64,000 nt of DNA from Parabacteroides sp. Marseille-P3160. Its GTDB lineage: Bacteria; Bacteroidota; Bacteroidia; Bacteroidales; Tannerellaceae. The notes under the pieces were generated by a model. It did not search any database and was not told the DNA's origin. It worked only from the letters and a program-made list of their open reading frames with translations. The DNA lies in NCBI RefSeq assembly GCF_900162725.1, contig NZ_LT799418.1, forward strand, positions 3,432,877 to 3,496,876. The letters run 5' to 3'. Made by a program: the position numbers and the translations under genes. Positions 1 to 8,914 of this stretch are shown here, piece after piece. Every line of letters begins with the position of its first letter. The stretch's first letter is position 1.

Positions 1-2
1 AT

Positions 3-137
3 GCGAATGACAACGGTAGTGGAAATGTTGCAGTTCAAATAGCTGAAGATGGTAAAACGGCTTATGTTTATGTATTGGAAACGAATAAGGGAATTATGGG
101 ATATGAATTGACAAATATTGGATCGTCAAGTAAATAA
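3..137 (+). CDS. C-terminal end of an unidentified protein (partial, cut by window start)
   Basis: An open frame enters from the left edge and ends at TAA 135-137, giving 44 residues ending ELTNIGSSSK. The part seen (NVAVQIAEDGKTAYVYVLET) has the alternating pattern of a beta-propeller blade, but no family can be named from so little. It lies 165 bp before the GH10-like lipoprotein gene on the same strand and probably belongs to the same glycan-related cluster. A 12-bp perfect palindrome (165-176) follows its stop. Confidence 0.7.
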   Translation, partial: ANDNGSGNVAVQIAEDGKTAYVYVLETNKGIMGYELTNIGSSSK

Positions 138-152
138 TTTATAGTATATTAG

Positions 153-263
153 TCCTGATTAGGTTTGGATATCCAAGGAAAAAACTGAAAAGTCTCATAA
201 AAGGACTGGTTTTAATCGGTAATTTAATATAGATAGTAAATCAAAATCCAAATCTAATCGGGA
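153..263. repeat. Imperfect 18-bp inverted repeat flanking a 75-bp spacer
   Basis: Arm 153-170 (TCCTGATTAGGTTTGGAT) and arm 246-263 (ATCCAAATCTAATCGGGA) are reverse complements at 16 of 18 positions. The left arm overlaps a perfect 12-bp palindrome TTGGATATCCAA at 165-176. The pair lies between the partial gene and the lipoprotein gene. It could be a large hairpin in the intergenic RNA or a paired operator; nothing in the sequence decides between these. Confidence 0.55.
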
Positions 264-302
264 TTTTTAATAATAGAAATGCTTTTCATCTGTCAAAAAA
301 AT

Positions 303-1874
303 ATGATTATGCGAAACAGAAGAAGTTTATACATCTTGTTTCTAACTTTAATTATTTCATTAACAGCTTGTGGGAAGAATGAAAATAAGAACATTTTTGC
401 TTCCGTACAACATATAACATCAGTTGAGGTTTTTAAGATCGTCAACGGGGAAGAAATTGCGATCTCCCCTACTGACATAAAGATTGATTATGAAATTCAT
501 AAAATTGAATTGACATTTCCCTCCGGAACAAATCTAACGGCTATAAATGTCCGCTTTAACCTGTTAAACGGAGTGATACTAATGGATCCGGAATCTAATC
601 CGGCATTATTTAACTTTTCAAAAACAAATAAAATCAGAGTAGAATATAATGGGCTTGAAACGACCTACACCCTTACTGCGAAAACAGTGGATATGGATCT
701 GAATAAACCAAAACAGCTTTGGATCGATGCAGAAGCAAATTTCGAACGTTTCTTGAAGAAAGAAAATATTACATTTTACTTGGACAAAGCGAAAGAGACC
801 GGATTTAATGAAATTGTAGTGGATGTCAGGCCTCTGTATGGTAAGGTGCTATATAATAAAACGAAAAGTATGCCTCGATTGACACAAATCGGAAATATAA
901 GAAGGGATGCTGACTGGGATTATCTACAGTTTTTTATTGACGAGGCTCATAAACGGGATTTGAAAATAATAGCTTCCACAACAACTTTTACCATTGGCCG
1001 TTCTTCCACCCGGGAAGGTCCTGCCTATGAATCTTCCGCATGGGACGGTAAAACGACTCTACTGTATAAGTCTACAGGAATGATCGATATAAAGAACGAT
1101 CCTTCCCAAGTTGCCGTTTTCCTAAACCCGTTATTGCCGGAGGTTCAAGAGTATGCATTAACCTTTATTAAAGAGATTGTTACTAATTACGATATTGATG
1201 GTTATGCTCTTGATTATTGCCGTTATTGTGATGAGACTTCTGACTTTTCAGAAGCTTCCCGGAAAGCATTTGAAGAATATATCGGGACAAGGATTACGAA
1301 CTTTCCGCAAGATATTATGACATGGTCAGGCGGACAACGCATTGAGGGAAAATATGCAAAAAAATGGTATGAATTTCGTTCTAAAATAATACATGACTTT
1401 GTAAAAAAAGCAAAAGAAACGATTAAAGCGATTAAGCCGGAAGTTCAACTGCAATATTGGGCGGCTTCATGGTACGGAGCATTGTATACCAAAGGCCAGA
1501 ATTGGGCCAGCAAAAAGTATAATACCTCATTGGAGTATCCGGCTTGGGCAACTCCCGAGTATAAAAACACCGGATTTGCGGAACATTTGGATGTCTTCAT
1601 TATCGGAACTTATCTGGAAACCGTATATGGGATGAGTGATCCGGAATCGATAGAATATGGATTGGCTAATGGCCGCCGAATCCTATATGGGGATTGTAAA
1701 ATGTATGGTAGCATTTATGCTAATAATAAGGATAATGTGAAAGATGCATCCTATTTATGCTTGAGAAATTCGGACGGTTTGATGGTCTTTGACATAGTGC
1801 AAGTAATTGATTTTGACTTATGGGATGAACTAAAGGCCGGTATTGATGCGTATGAAAGTAGTATGAAAAAATGA
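303..1874 (+). CDS. Lipoprotein with DUF5018-like N-terminus and GH10-like (GHL10/DUF187) hydrolase domain
   Basis: The 523-residue protein starts with a lipoprotein signal (hydrophobic stretch then lipobox LTAC), so it is probably anchored in the outer membrane. Residues about 30-130 form a beta-rich region resembling DUF5018 modules. From about residue 145 the protein matches the glycosyl-hydrolase-like family 10 (PF02638) style: LWIDAEANFERFL, IVVDVRPLYGKVLY, DIDGYALDYCRY, and an aromatic-rich YWAASWYGALYTKG segment. The exact substrate is not visible. ATG at 303 or 309 puts the signal peptide at the N-terminus; the upstream ATG at 279 would add residues before it and is less likely. A degenerate copy of the following repeat array overlaps the stop codon. 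Confidence 0.75.
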   Translation: MIMRNRRSLYILFLTLIISLTACGKNENKNIFASVQHITSVEVFKIVNGEEIAISPTDIKIDYEIHKIELTFPSGTNLTAINVRFNLLNGVILMDPESNPALFNFSKTNKIRVEYNGLETTYTLTAKTVDMDLNKPKQLWIDAEANFERFLKKENITFYLDKAKETGFNEIVVDVRPLYGKVLYNKTKSMPRLTQIGNIRRDADWDYLQFFIDEAHKRDLKIIASTTTFTIGRSSTREGPAYESSAWDGKTTLLYKSTGMIDIKNDPSQVAVFLNPLLPEVQEYALTFIKEIVTNYDIDGYALDYCRYCDETSDFSEASRKAFEEYIGTRITNFPQDIMTWSGGQRIEGKYAKKWYEFRSKIIHDFVKKAKETIKAIKPEVQLQYWAASWYGALYTKGQNWASKKYNTSLEYPAWATPEYKNTGFAEHLDVFIIGTYLETVYGMSDPESIEYGLANGRRILYGDCKMYGSIYANNKDNVKDASYLCLRNSDGLMVFDIVQVIDFDLWDELKAGIDAYESSMKK

Positions 1875-1950
1875 TAGTAATGAATAAGTACAGTCATAAC
1901 TATGAACGATTGGATTCATAACTATGAATGCGCACATTGATAGTTATGAA
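1871..1950. repeat. 22-bp-period palindrome array A
   Basis: Units of a 14-bp near-palindrome TTCATA(AC or GT)TATGAA start at 1893, 1915 and 1937, exactly 22 bp apart. The first two read TCATAACTATGAA; the third is the opposite orientation (one mismatch). A degenerate fourth unit (11 of 14 matches) starts at 1871, again 22 bp away, and covers the stop codon of the lipoprotein gene. The 8-bp spacers differ (CGATTGGA, TGCGCACA). The same core recurs in the array at 42096. The remainder of the gap to 2139 holds nothing I recognise. Confidence 0.85.
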
Positions 1951-2139
1951 TTTCTTGCAGGATTTTCTTATGACACAGCCCCATATTCTTCTATTATAAC
2001 ATAGAACTTATTTCTGACATAATCCTATGCATTAATCAAATGTTCAAGGCTATGCGGGAGACAAGCACGGAGATGTTCGTTTTGTTTTTATTGAACATTT
2101 TACCTCCATAATTAATAAATAAAATGATACTTTTACTCC

Positions 2140-3192
2140 ATGAAACGACGAAATTTTTTATTAACATGTGGAGCCGCTTTATTTGCGGAAAGTTTTTTTC
2201 AAGACATTCAGGCAGGACTCCGGGATCATTCGAAAAAAACAAAGCCTATCGAAGGAACATGGTTTGAATTTCAACACCATAACCTTGCCGAAGGAAAATA
2301 TTGGAATGAAACTCTGCAAACCTTTTCCGCAGCACAATGGGAAACGAAAGTAAAAGAAATTGCCGAGAGCGGTATCCGTTATCTGGTATTACTCGACGTA
2401 GCTATTTATGATAAGGCCTTTTATCCTTCCTCATTGTTGCCTCAACATGATATGGGGTGCGAAGACCCGTTAGAAACAGTATTAAGTGCGGCAGATAAAT
2501 ATGGAATAAATTTTTTTGTCGGTAATGATTTTTTCGGTGACTGGACCAACCCCTATTTTCTGATGACAGATCCTAAAATCAATAAACTGCGATTGGATGC
2601 AATGAATGAGATCACTGAAAAATATGCTCATCATAAAAGCTTTTACGGATGGTATTTCCCAAACGAAACAGGAATCTCAGGGTATTATGAAGACTTCTTT
2701 ATCAATTACGTTAATACTTTATCAGCTGAAGTGGCAAAACTCACCCCTAAGGCTAAAACACTCATTGCACCCTATGGAACCAGAAATGTAAAGGCTGACG
2801 ATAAATATGCCCGACAGTTGGAATCATTGAATGTGAGTTACATTGCCTACCAAGATGAAATAGGGGTAGAAAAAACAAAGGTGGAAGAAAGCGCAGAATA
2901 TTTTGAGCGTTTATACCGGCTGCATCAAAAAGCATCACGAGCACATTTGTGGGCTGATGTAGAAATATTTCAATTTGAAGGAAAAGTCTATCAAAGCGCC
3001 TTGCTACCTGCTCCTGCCGAACGGGTAATTCGACAGTTGGAGGCTGTTTCACCGTTTGTGGAGAAAATATTTATTTATCAATATACCGGATTGTTGAATA
3101 AACCGAATAGCCTGGCCCTTGCCGGTCATCCGGACTCTCGGATATTGTATCAGGAATTGGCAAAATACGGATCATTAAAAACAACCCGTTAA
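2140..3192 (+). CDS. Secreted DUF4434 domain-containing protein
   Basis: This 350-residue protein has an N-terminal export signal (MKRRNFLLTCGAALFAESFF) and a TIM-barrel-like body of the DUF4434 family (PF14488), with GTWFEFQHHN, SGIRYLVLLDVAIY, FYGWYFPNETG and SYIAYQDEIGV. The conserved Glu in WYFPNE and the Asp-Glu in YQDEIG sit where clan GH-A enzymes carry catalytic acids, so a glycosidase role is likely but unproven. It follows the GH10-like lipoprotein by 265 bp on the same strand and is separated from the sigma factor operon by a repeat array and a promoter. Confidence 0.75.
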   Translation: MKRRNFLLTCGAALFAESFFQDIQAGLRDHSKKTKPIEGTWFEFQHHNLAEGKYWNETLQTFSAAQWETKVKEIAESGIRYLVLLDVAIYDKAFYPSSLLPQHDMGCEDPLETVLSAADKYGINFFVGNDFFGDWTNPYFLMTDPKINKLRLDAMNEITEKYAHHKSFYGWYFPNETGISGYYEDFFINYVNTLSAEVAKLTPKAKTLIAPYGTRNVKADDKYARQLESLNVSYIAYQDEIGVEKTKVEESAEYFERLYRLHQKASRAHLWADVEIFQFEGKVYQSALLPAPAERVIRQLEAVSPFVEKIFIYQYTGLLNKPNSLALAGHPDSRILYQELAKYGSLKTTR

Positions 3193-3246
3193 AATAAAAC
3201 GGGGTCATTAATATCGTTATAGATACGAAATTTAGAGTGAACAAAA

Positions 3247-3304
3247 TTGAGTGCACTGGATGGATCAATCGAGTATACTCGAATGTTCATTTGAGTATAC
3301 TCGA
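3247..3304. repeat. 22-bp-period palindrome array C
   Basis: Three units start at 3247 (TTGAGTGCACTGGA), 3269 (TCGAGTATACTCGA, a perfect 14-bp palindrome) and 3291 (TTGAGTATACTCGA). The spacing is exactly 22 bp with spacers TGGATCAA and ATGTTCAT. Architecture equals that of the other arrays but the palindrome is different. It begins 54 bp after the DUF4434 stop codon. It is the main content of the 361-bp gap before the sigma factor; 3305-3494 shows nothing else I recognise. Confidence 0.8.
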
Positions 3305-3494
3305 TTCTTCAGCGTAATTTCAATTATGGATATTAACGTCGGAATTTGTGGTAATTATACTGATCGTCGATTTGACTGTAACTCCTTCTATTGGACGATA
3401 CGGGGCAAACGCCGTAATAAAATCCGTTGAGAATCTACTGAAGGGATTGCATTAAATGTTCAAAAAAAATCTGCCCAAATAAGTAAATATCTCC

Positions 3495-3526
3495 TTTGAA
3501 TCGTTTATATTGTAGACATTACTTTG
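3495..3526 (+). promoter_or_regulatory. Predicted Bacteroidetes promoter for the ECF sigma/FecR operon
   Basis: TTTG at 3495-3498 is followed after 20 bp by TTACTTTG at 3519-3526, one mismatch from the -7 consensus TAnnTTTG. Spacing is ideal. Transcription would begin near 3533, only a few bases before the AGGAGG at 3540-3545. Confidence 0.55.
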
Positions 3527-3539
3527 TTAACTTGTGAAC

Positions 3540-3556
3540 AGGAGGTAGTTTCGTTG
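3540..3556 (+). promoter_or_regulatory. Strong ribosome binding site deciding a TTG start
   Basis: AGGAGG at 3540-3545 lies 8 bases before TTG at 3554-3556. There is no ATG in this frame before the conserved sigma domain. The alternative TTG at 3524 falls inside the predicted -7 element and would not be transcribed, so 3554 is the supported start. Confidence 0.65.
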
Positions 3557-4114
3557 GAAGAAGACAGGGATTTTTCAGCTTTCAAAACATTGTATAAGGA
3601 GTTGGCTCCTCTTTTGATTTTCTATGCCGGAAAATATGTGGATCAAACCACTGCGGAAGATCTGGTACAGGATGTCTTTCTGTGTATATGGCAAAAACAA
3701 ACCCCTCTATTGCTAAAAGAAGGATTGAAAACCTATCTTTACCGCTCTGTCCGCCATGCCTGTCTCGATGTGTTGAAACACGAAGAGGTGAAAGACAATT
3801 TTGTCAAACAGGTGACTAACCGTCTGAAAATAGAAGAAATCCATTATTACGAAGAGGCCCAATGGCTTTATGAAGAAGACGAACGTCTGATACGCATCTA
3901 CGAAGAAATGGAAAAGCTTCCTCCCAAATGCAGGGAAATATTCATTATGTCCTATCTCGAAGAACGGAAAAGTGATGATATCGCCATCTTACTAAACATC
4001 TCTAAACGCACTGTTGAGGTTCAATTATACAAGGCCTTGAAACTATTGAGAACCTCCCTTCTTACATGCTTCATTTTTCACTCTTCATTCTTCATTTTTT
4101 TATTACTCGCGTAA
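3554..4114 (+). CDS. ECF sigma-70 factor (Bacteroides expansion type) of locus 1
   Basis: The 186-residue protein has sigma region 2 (ELAPLLIFYAGKYVDQTTAE, then DLVQDVFLCIWQK) and region 4 (KLPPKCREIFIMSYLEERKS, then a helix-turn-helix with DIAILLNISKRTVEVQLYKA). It should direct RNA polymerase to the promoter of the neighbouring susC/susD genes when freed from the FecR-type anti-sigma encoded 45 bp downstream. The last 17 residues (TCFIFHSSFFIFLLLA) are strongly hydrophobic, an odd end for a soluble sigma factor; the locus 2 sigma factor has the same feature. Start TTG 3554 is chosen from the AGGAGG eight bases upstream. Confidence 0.88.
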   Translation: MEEDRDFSAFKTLYKELAPLLIFYAGKYVDQTTAEDLVQDVFLCIWQKQTPLLLKEGLKTYLYRSVRHACLDVLKHEEVKDNFVKQVTNRLKIEEIHYYEEAQWLYEEDERLIRIYEEMEKLPPKCREIFIMSYLEERKSDDIAILLNISKRTVEVQLYKALKLLRTSLLTCFIFHSSFFIFLLLA

Positions 4115-4159
4115 GTAAATCCGGAAATCCGATCGTTTCATATATAAACAACAATCAAA

Positions 4160-5200
4160 ATGTCAGGAAACAGTCACATAGAAGAACTGATCATCCGTTA
4201 CTTTCACGAAGAGATTACCAAAGAGGAATTAGCCGAACTGGAAGTCTGGATCATGGCTTCATCGGATAATAAATCTTACTTCTTTGAATTTAAACAATTA
4301 TCCGACGCAAGCCGGCGTCCGATCTGGTCGGAAACCGAGAAGGAAGAAAGCTGGCAACGGATGTATGCTCGTATGATCAAACTGCCGGAAACGTCAACTC
4401 CACCTGTTCGACAATCTTCTCACCGTTCCTGGATTTTCTCCGGAATGAAATACGTGGCTCTGTTTATTCTCGCACTCTGCTTAGGATGGGGTGCCCATCT
4501 GTTTGTCCGATCAAAAACAAGTGAAGATATAGAGCTTGTATATAACGAATTACAAACAAAAAAGGGAGGACGGAGTAATACCTTGATCTTATCCGACGGG
4601 ACCAAAGTGATCCTGAACGCAGCAACATCTTTTCGGTATCCTTCCCATTTCCAGAAAGGCAGCCGAATGGTCTGGTTGGAAGGTGAAGCCTACTTTGAAG
4701 TGGCCAAAGATGAAGAAAGTCCTTTTGTGGTCAAATTGGAACATCAGGATATCACCGTATTGGGTACTTCATTCAATGTAGAAGCTTACGGAGATGATGC
4801 CTATACTGTGGTCACTCTGCTAAGTGGTTCCGTATCTTTAGATGCATATAATGAAGTAGGTGAACCCATGAGCCGTATATTCATCAAACCCAATCAACGA
4901 GTCATTTCCGATAACCTTTCCGGATCGGTCACCATACAACAATCCGATCAGTTATTGGCTGAAGCCTGGACAAAAGGCAAATACAAATTCAAAGACGAAC
5001 CCTTATCTGCTATTGCCCGCCGGTTGGAAAAATATTATGATGTAAAGATCAAGATCGAAGACGAAACCCTGAAACGGATGAATTACACCGGTACCTTCTC
5101 GCTGGATCAGGAGATACAGGAAATCCTGCAAGTCATGGATCAGGAAAAACGATATACAATCCGGCGCAACGGAAAAGAGATCATCATAAGAAAGCGATAA
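4160..5200 (+). CDS. FecR-family anti-sigma factor of locus 1
   Basis: 346 residues. A cytoplasmic N-terminus (about 1-90) that should bind the sigma factor is followed by one membrane segment (YVALFILALCLGWGAHLFV, about 98-116). A periplasmic FecR domain comes next (SDGTKVILNAATSFRYPSHF, VWLEGEAYFEVAKDEESPF, VLGTSFNVEAYGDD), then a C-terminal DUF4974 domain (about 270-346, YKFKDEPLSAIARRLEKYYD). The DUF4974 region has the same fold type as the STN domain of SusC partners. The gene lies directly behind its sigma factor, and together with the STN-bearing SusC it forms a complete cell-surface signalling unit. Confidence 0.9.
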   Translation: MSGNSHIEELIIRYFHEEITKEELAELEVWIMASSDNKSYFFEFKQLSDASRRPIWSETEKEESWQRMYARMIKLPETSTPPVRQSSHRSWIFSGMKYVALFILALCLGWGAHLFVRSKTSEDIELVYNELQTKKGGRSNTLILSDGTKVILNAATSFRYPSHFQKGSRMVWLEGEAYFEVAKDEESPFVVKLEHQDITVLGTSFNVEAYGDDAYTVVTLLSGSVSLDAYNEVGEPMSRIFIKPNQRVISDNLSGSVTIQQSDQLLAEAWTKGKYKFKDEPLSAIARRLEKYYDVKIKIEDETLKRMNYTGTFSLDQEIQEILQVMDQEKRYTIRRNGKEIIIRKR

Positions 5201-5257
5201 CAATTTTGTTTCACTATTAAATCTAATTGCCTATGTAAAAACCCTCGTGTAAAAAAA

Positions 5258-5290
5258 GAACCGGAAGATGCTGGATACATTTTCCGGTTC
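5258..5290 (+). terminator. Hairpin between fecR and susC
   Basis: GAACCGGAA at 5258-5266 pairs perfectly with TTCCGGTTC at 5282-5290 across a 15-base loop. The bases after it (5291-5316) are AT-rich without a clean U run. It could separate the regulatory genes from susC as a weak terminator, or be the 5' part of the susC leader. Confidence 0.5.
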
Positions 5291-5384
5291 AACAAAAGTA
5301 TTTTATTATTTTGTTAACCACCTCTTCATTCAGTCTGGTAAACTACGGGAAGAGGCAAAGTCACTAATAAAAACATTCAAAAAT

Positions 5385-8300
5385 ATGAAAAAAAAATCAG
5401 AAGACCACTTTTTAGTGCCTCTTAAAGTACTACGTATCATGAAAATTACAACCCTTTTACTTTTGATCGGCATTCTTCATGTCTCGGCCAGCGCCTATGC
5501 GCAAAGTCAGCGCATTTCGGTGGAAATCAAAAATGGGACTTTCTATGATGTTATCTCACAAATAGAAAAACAATCCGATTTTATGTTCTTCTACAACAGC
5601 AACGACATCGACAATAACCAGCATATCAGCATCCAGGCCAAAGATCAATTGGTTACAGATATCCTGAACGAAATCATCAAAAACAACAATCTGGCTTATA
5701 AAGTCACCGGCAAGCATATTGTGATCACCCGGATCCCGGCTATCGCTCAACAGACACACCGCCTCATCACCGGCACAGTAACCGATGAAAACGGCGACCC
5801 CATCATCGGCACTAACGTGGTGGAAAAAGGGACGACAAATGGTATAATTACAGATATGGATGGAAAGTTTGCTCTTTCTGTAAATGACAATGCGGTATTG
5901 CAAATTTCGTATATCGGATATATAGCACAGGAGATCAGAGTCGGTAATCAAACAACTCTATCTATACAGCTAAAAGAAGACTCTCAGGTATTGGAGGAAG
6001 TTGTGGTTGTGGGATTTGCTACCCAGAAAAAAGTCAATCTGACCGGAGCGGTAGGTGTGGCTGATGCCAAAGCGCTGGAACAACGTCCGGTAATGACAGC
6101 AGCACAAGCTTTGCAAGGGCTGGTTCCTGGTTTGATTATCAGCCAAAGCAGTGGTAAAGTAGGAGATCGTGCCAGTATCAATATACGGGGTACGACGACG
6201 ATTAGCGATGGCTCGACCGGCAATCCTTTAATCCTGATAGACGGTATGGAAGGTGATTTGAACGCCATTAATCCGCAAGATATCGAAAATATATCTGTTT
6301 TAAAAGATGCGGCAGCTTCTTCTATTTACGGATCAAGAGCCCCTTTTGGTGTGATTTTGGTGACAACAAAGAAAGGAACAGCAGGCAAACTATCTATTAA
6401 CTATAATAACAGTTTCCGTTGGTCTGATCCGATTAATCTCCCTACTTTTGAAGATTCTTATTCGTATGCCTGGTATTTTAATGAGGCCTATATGAATGCC
6501 GGAGCGGGTACCTACTATAATGATGAAACCATGCAGCGTATCCTGGACTTCCAACAAGGAAAGATTACAACCACCATGCCGAAACCGGCTAATGGCACGA
6601 AATGGGAAACATTAAGCCCTTTTCAATATGGAAATGATAATAATGAATGGTACGATATCACCTACCGTAGTTGGGTACCGACACAGGAGCATAATTTAAG
6701 TGCTTCCGGTGGAACAAAAGAAGCCAACTATTATTTCTCCGCCAATTATTTAGGGCAAAACGGACTATTGACTTACGGCCAAGATAAATACAGACGCTAT
6801 ACCACTACTGCCAAAGTCAATACTCAATTGGGTAAATATATCGAATTAGCTTATAGCAACCGCTTTATACGAGAAGAAGAAGAACAACCTTCCGCTCTTA
6901 CAGATGATCTTTTAAGAAGAACAGCCTATTCGGCTCCGATTGTACCTTTATATGATCCGAATGGCTATTTATGGGATGGCTTGACCCGTGTTTTAGCACT
7001 GAAAGAAGGGGGACGAAACCAGAAAAAAACCGACTGGCTCTACCAGCAACTTAGGCTAACTGCCGAATTTATCAAAGACTGGAAAATATACGGTGATGTA
7101 AACTACCGGACGAAAAATTATGACGAGCATTCGCATCAACTGATGATCTACAAACATGACGTGAATGGAGATCCCTATGTACATACTAAAGATAATTCTG
7201 TATATGAAGGATATCAAAAACAACATTATTGGAACATAAATATTTACTCCGACTACACAAAATCCTTCGAAAAAGGACATACCTTTAAAGTAATGGCCGG
7301 ATTCCAGACGGAACTATTGAAACAGAAATCATTCAACGGCAGCAGGGTTGGCGTTATATTGGATGATCTTCCGGAACTGAATCTGACAACAGGGTTTGAT
7401 TATGATGGGAATGCTGTAACTCCCACTTTAAACCAGGATAAAAGGGAATGGGCGACGGCAGGCTTTTTCGGACGTCTCAATTATGACTATAAAGAGCGCT
7501 ATTTGCTGGAAGTTAATTTGCGCTACGACGGTACCTCCCGTTTCCGCGCGGATTCTCGCTGGGGCGTCTTTCCCTCCGTCTCTGCCGGATGGAATATCGC
7601 ACGGGAGAAGTTTATGGAAAACAAACCCGACATTGTCAACCTTTTGAAATTGAGAGCTTCTTATGGCATGTTAGGTAACCAAAATACTTCCCTTTGGTAT
7701 CCGACGTATGAACTGATGAGCGTTAATACCTCTGCTGGTTCCTGGCTTGTCAATGGCGTTAAACCTAATATTTCAAATGCACCGTCTCTGATCTATTCCG
7801 ATCTGACATGGGAAACCGTTTCCACTTGGAATATGGGAATTGATTTTGGTTTGTTGAAAAACCGTTTAAGTGGTTCTTTCGACTATTACATAAGAAAAAC
7901 AGAAGACATGGTAGGCCCGGCGCCCGAGCTTCCCGTTATTTTAGGTACATCCGTTCCTAAAATGAATAATACGGACTTAAAAACGTATGGATGGGAATTA
8001 TCTCTTTCATGGAAAGACCGGATTGCCGATAAGCTCAATTACGGCGTGACGTTATCATTAAACGATTCCCAGACGGAGATCACCAACTATCCCAATTCGA
8101 CAGGAGCACTTACTACCTACCGGGAAGGACAGATACTCGGCGAAATCTGGGGATATCAAACCATCGGTGTTGCGAAAACACAGGAAGAAATGAATGCCCA
8201 TCTGGCTGTAGCCGATCAAAGCAGCTTAGGAAGTATGTGGAGCGCAGGGGATATCATGTATGCTGACCTGGATGGAGATGGCAAGGTAAATAATGGTAAG

Positions 8301-8873
8301 AATCTTCTGTCCGATCATGGCGATTTGGTAAAAATAGGAAGTACTACTCCCCGTTACCGTTTTGGCTTAGACCTTACTGGCAGTTATAATGGTTTTAATT
8401 TCCGAGTCTTTTTCCAGGGGATTATGAAACGTGACTTTATGCCAAATAAACAAAATGTTCTCTTTTGGGGAATGACAGAATCCCGCTGGTTTTCTTCTTA
8501 TCTGAAAGGTCAATCCGATTATTTCCGCCCGGAAGATACGGAGAATCCATTAGGTCCTAATCTGGATTCTTATTTCCCTCGTCCGATAAAGGATAACGGA
8601 AAGAACCTCAATACACAGAGCCAATATCTGCAAAGTGCGGCGTATATCCGATTGAAAAACATACAGATAGGATATAACTTTCCGAAAACAATCGTAAACA
8701 GAATAGGATTATCCAATGTGAGGATCTATGTGACAGGGGATAATCTATGGACAGGGACGAAATTATTTAAGACATTAGATCCTGAACAAATTGATAACGT
8801 TTCATATAGTGTCCAAGGTGCTAATTATCCCTTGACAAAAGTGATAGCAACAGGTATCAATGTTACTTTTTAA
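5385..8873 (+). CDS. susC: SusC/RagA TonB-linked outer membrane transporter with STN domain, locus 1
   Basis: 1162 residues from ATG 5385, where MKKKSEDH begins just before the signal peptide; longer in-frame starts would bury the signal. After the signal come an STN domain (about 45-115, QRISVEIKNGTFYDVISQIE), a carboxypeptidase-regulatory-like domain (ITGTVTDENGDPIIGTNVVE), the SusC signature EVVVVGFATQKKVNLTGAV, the TonB plug (SINIRGTTTISDG, ILIDGMEGDL) and a 22-strand barrel ending in ATGINVTF. It imports oligosaccharide together with SusD. The STN domain predicts contact with FecR (4160-5200) and control by the locus sigma factor. Confidence 0.93.
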   Translation: MKKKSEDHFLVPLKVLRIMKITTLLLLIGILHVSASAYAQSQRISVEIKNGTFYDVISQIEKQSDFMFFYNSNDIDNNQHISIQAKDQLVTDILNEIIKNNNLAYKVTGKHIVITRIPAIAQQTHRLITGTVTDENGDPIIGTNVVEKGTTNGIITDMDGKFALSVNDNAVLQISYIGYIAQEIRVGNQTTLSIQLKEDSQVLEEVVVVGFATQKKVNLTGAVGVADAKALEQRPVMTAAQALQGLVPGLIISQSSGKVGDRASINIRGTTTISDGSTGNPLILIDGMEGDLNAINPQDIENISVLKDAAASSIYGSRAPFGVILVTTKKGTAGKLSINYNNSFRWSDPINLPTFEDSYSYAWYFNEAYMNAGAGTYYNDETMQRILDFQQGKITTTMPKPANGTKWETLSPFQYGNDNNEWYDITYRSWVPTQEHNLSASGGTKEANYYFSANYLGQNGLLTYGQDKYRRYTTTAKVNTQLGKYIELAYSNRFIREEEEQPSALTDDLLRRTAYSAPIVPLYDPNGYLWDGLTRVLALKEGGRNQKKTDWLYQQLRLTAEFIKDWKIYGDVNYRTKNYDEHSHQLMIYKHDVNGDPYVHTKDNSVYEGYQKQHYWNINIYSDYTKSFEKGHTFKVMAGFQTELLKQKSFNGSRVGVILDDLPELNLTTGFDYDGNAVTPTLNQDKREWATAGFFGRLNYDYKERYLLEVNLRYDGTSRFRADSRWGVFPSVSAGWNIAREKFMENKPDIVNLLKLRASYGMLGNQNTSLWYPTYELMSVNTSAGSWLVNGVKPNISNAPSLIYSDLTWETVSTWNMGIDFGLLKNRLSGSFDYYIRKTEDMVGPAPELPVILGTSVPKMNNTDLKTYGWELSLSWKDRIADKLNYGVTLSLNDSQTEITNYPNSTGALTTYREGQILGEIWGYQTIGVAKTQEEMNAHLAVADQSSLGSMWSAGDIMYADLDGDGKVNNGKNLLSDHGDLVKIGSTTPRYRFGLDLTGSYNGFNFRVFFQGIMKRDFMPNKQNVLFWGMTESRWFSSYLKGQSDYFRPEDTENPLGPNLDSYFPRPIKDNGKNLNTQSQYLQSAAYIRLKNIQIGYNFPKTIVNRIGLSNVRIYVTGDNLWTGTKLFKTLDPEQIDNVSYSVQGANYPLTKVIATGINVTF

Positions 8874-8914
8874 ATAAAAGATAAACGTGTAATAACATAT
8901 AAATTCAATTTATA

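Noticed and set aside
3524..3553. Upstream TTG start for the locus 1 sigma factor
   Set aside because: It lies inside the predicted -7 element and lacks a ribosome binding site; the TTG at 3554 has AGGAGG at ideal distance.
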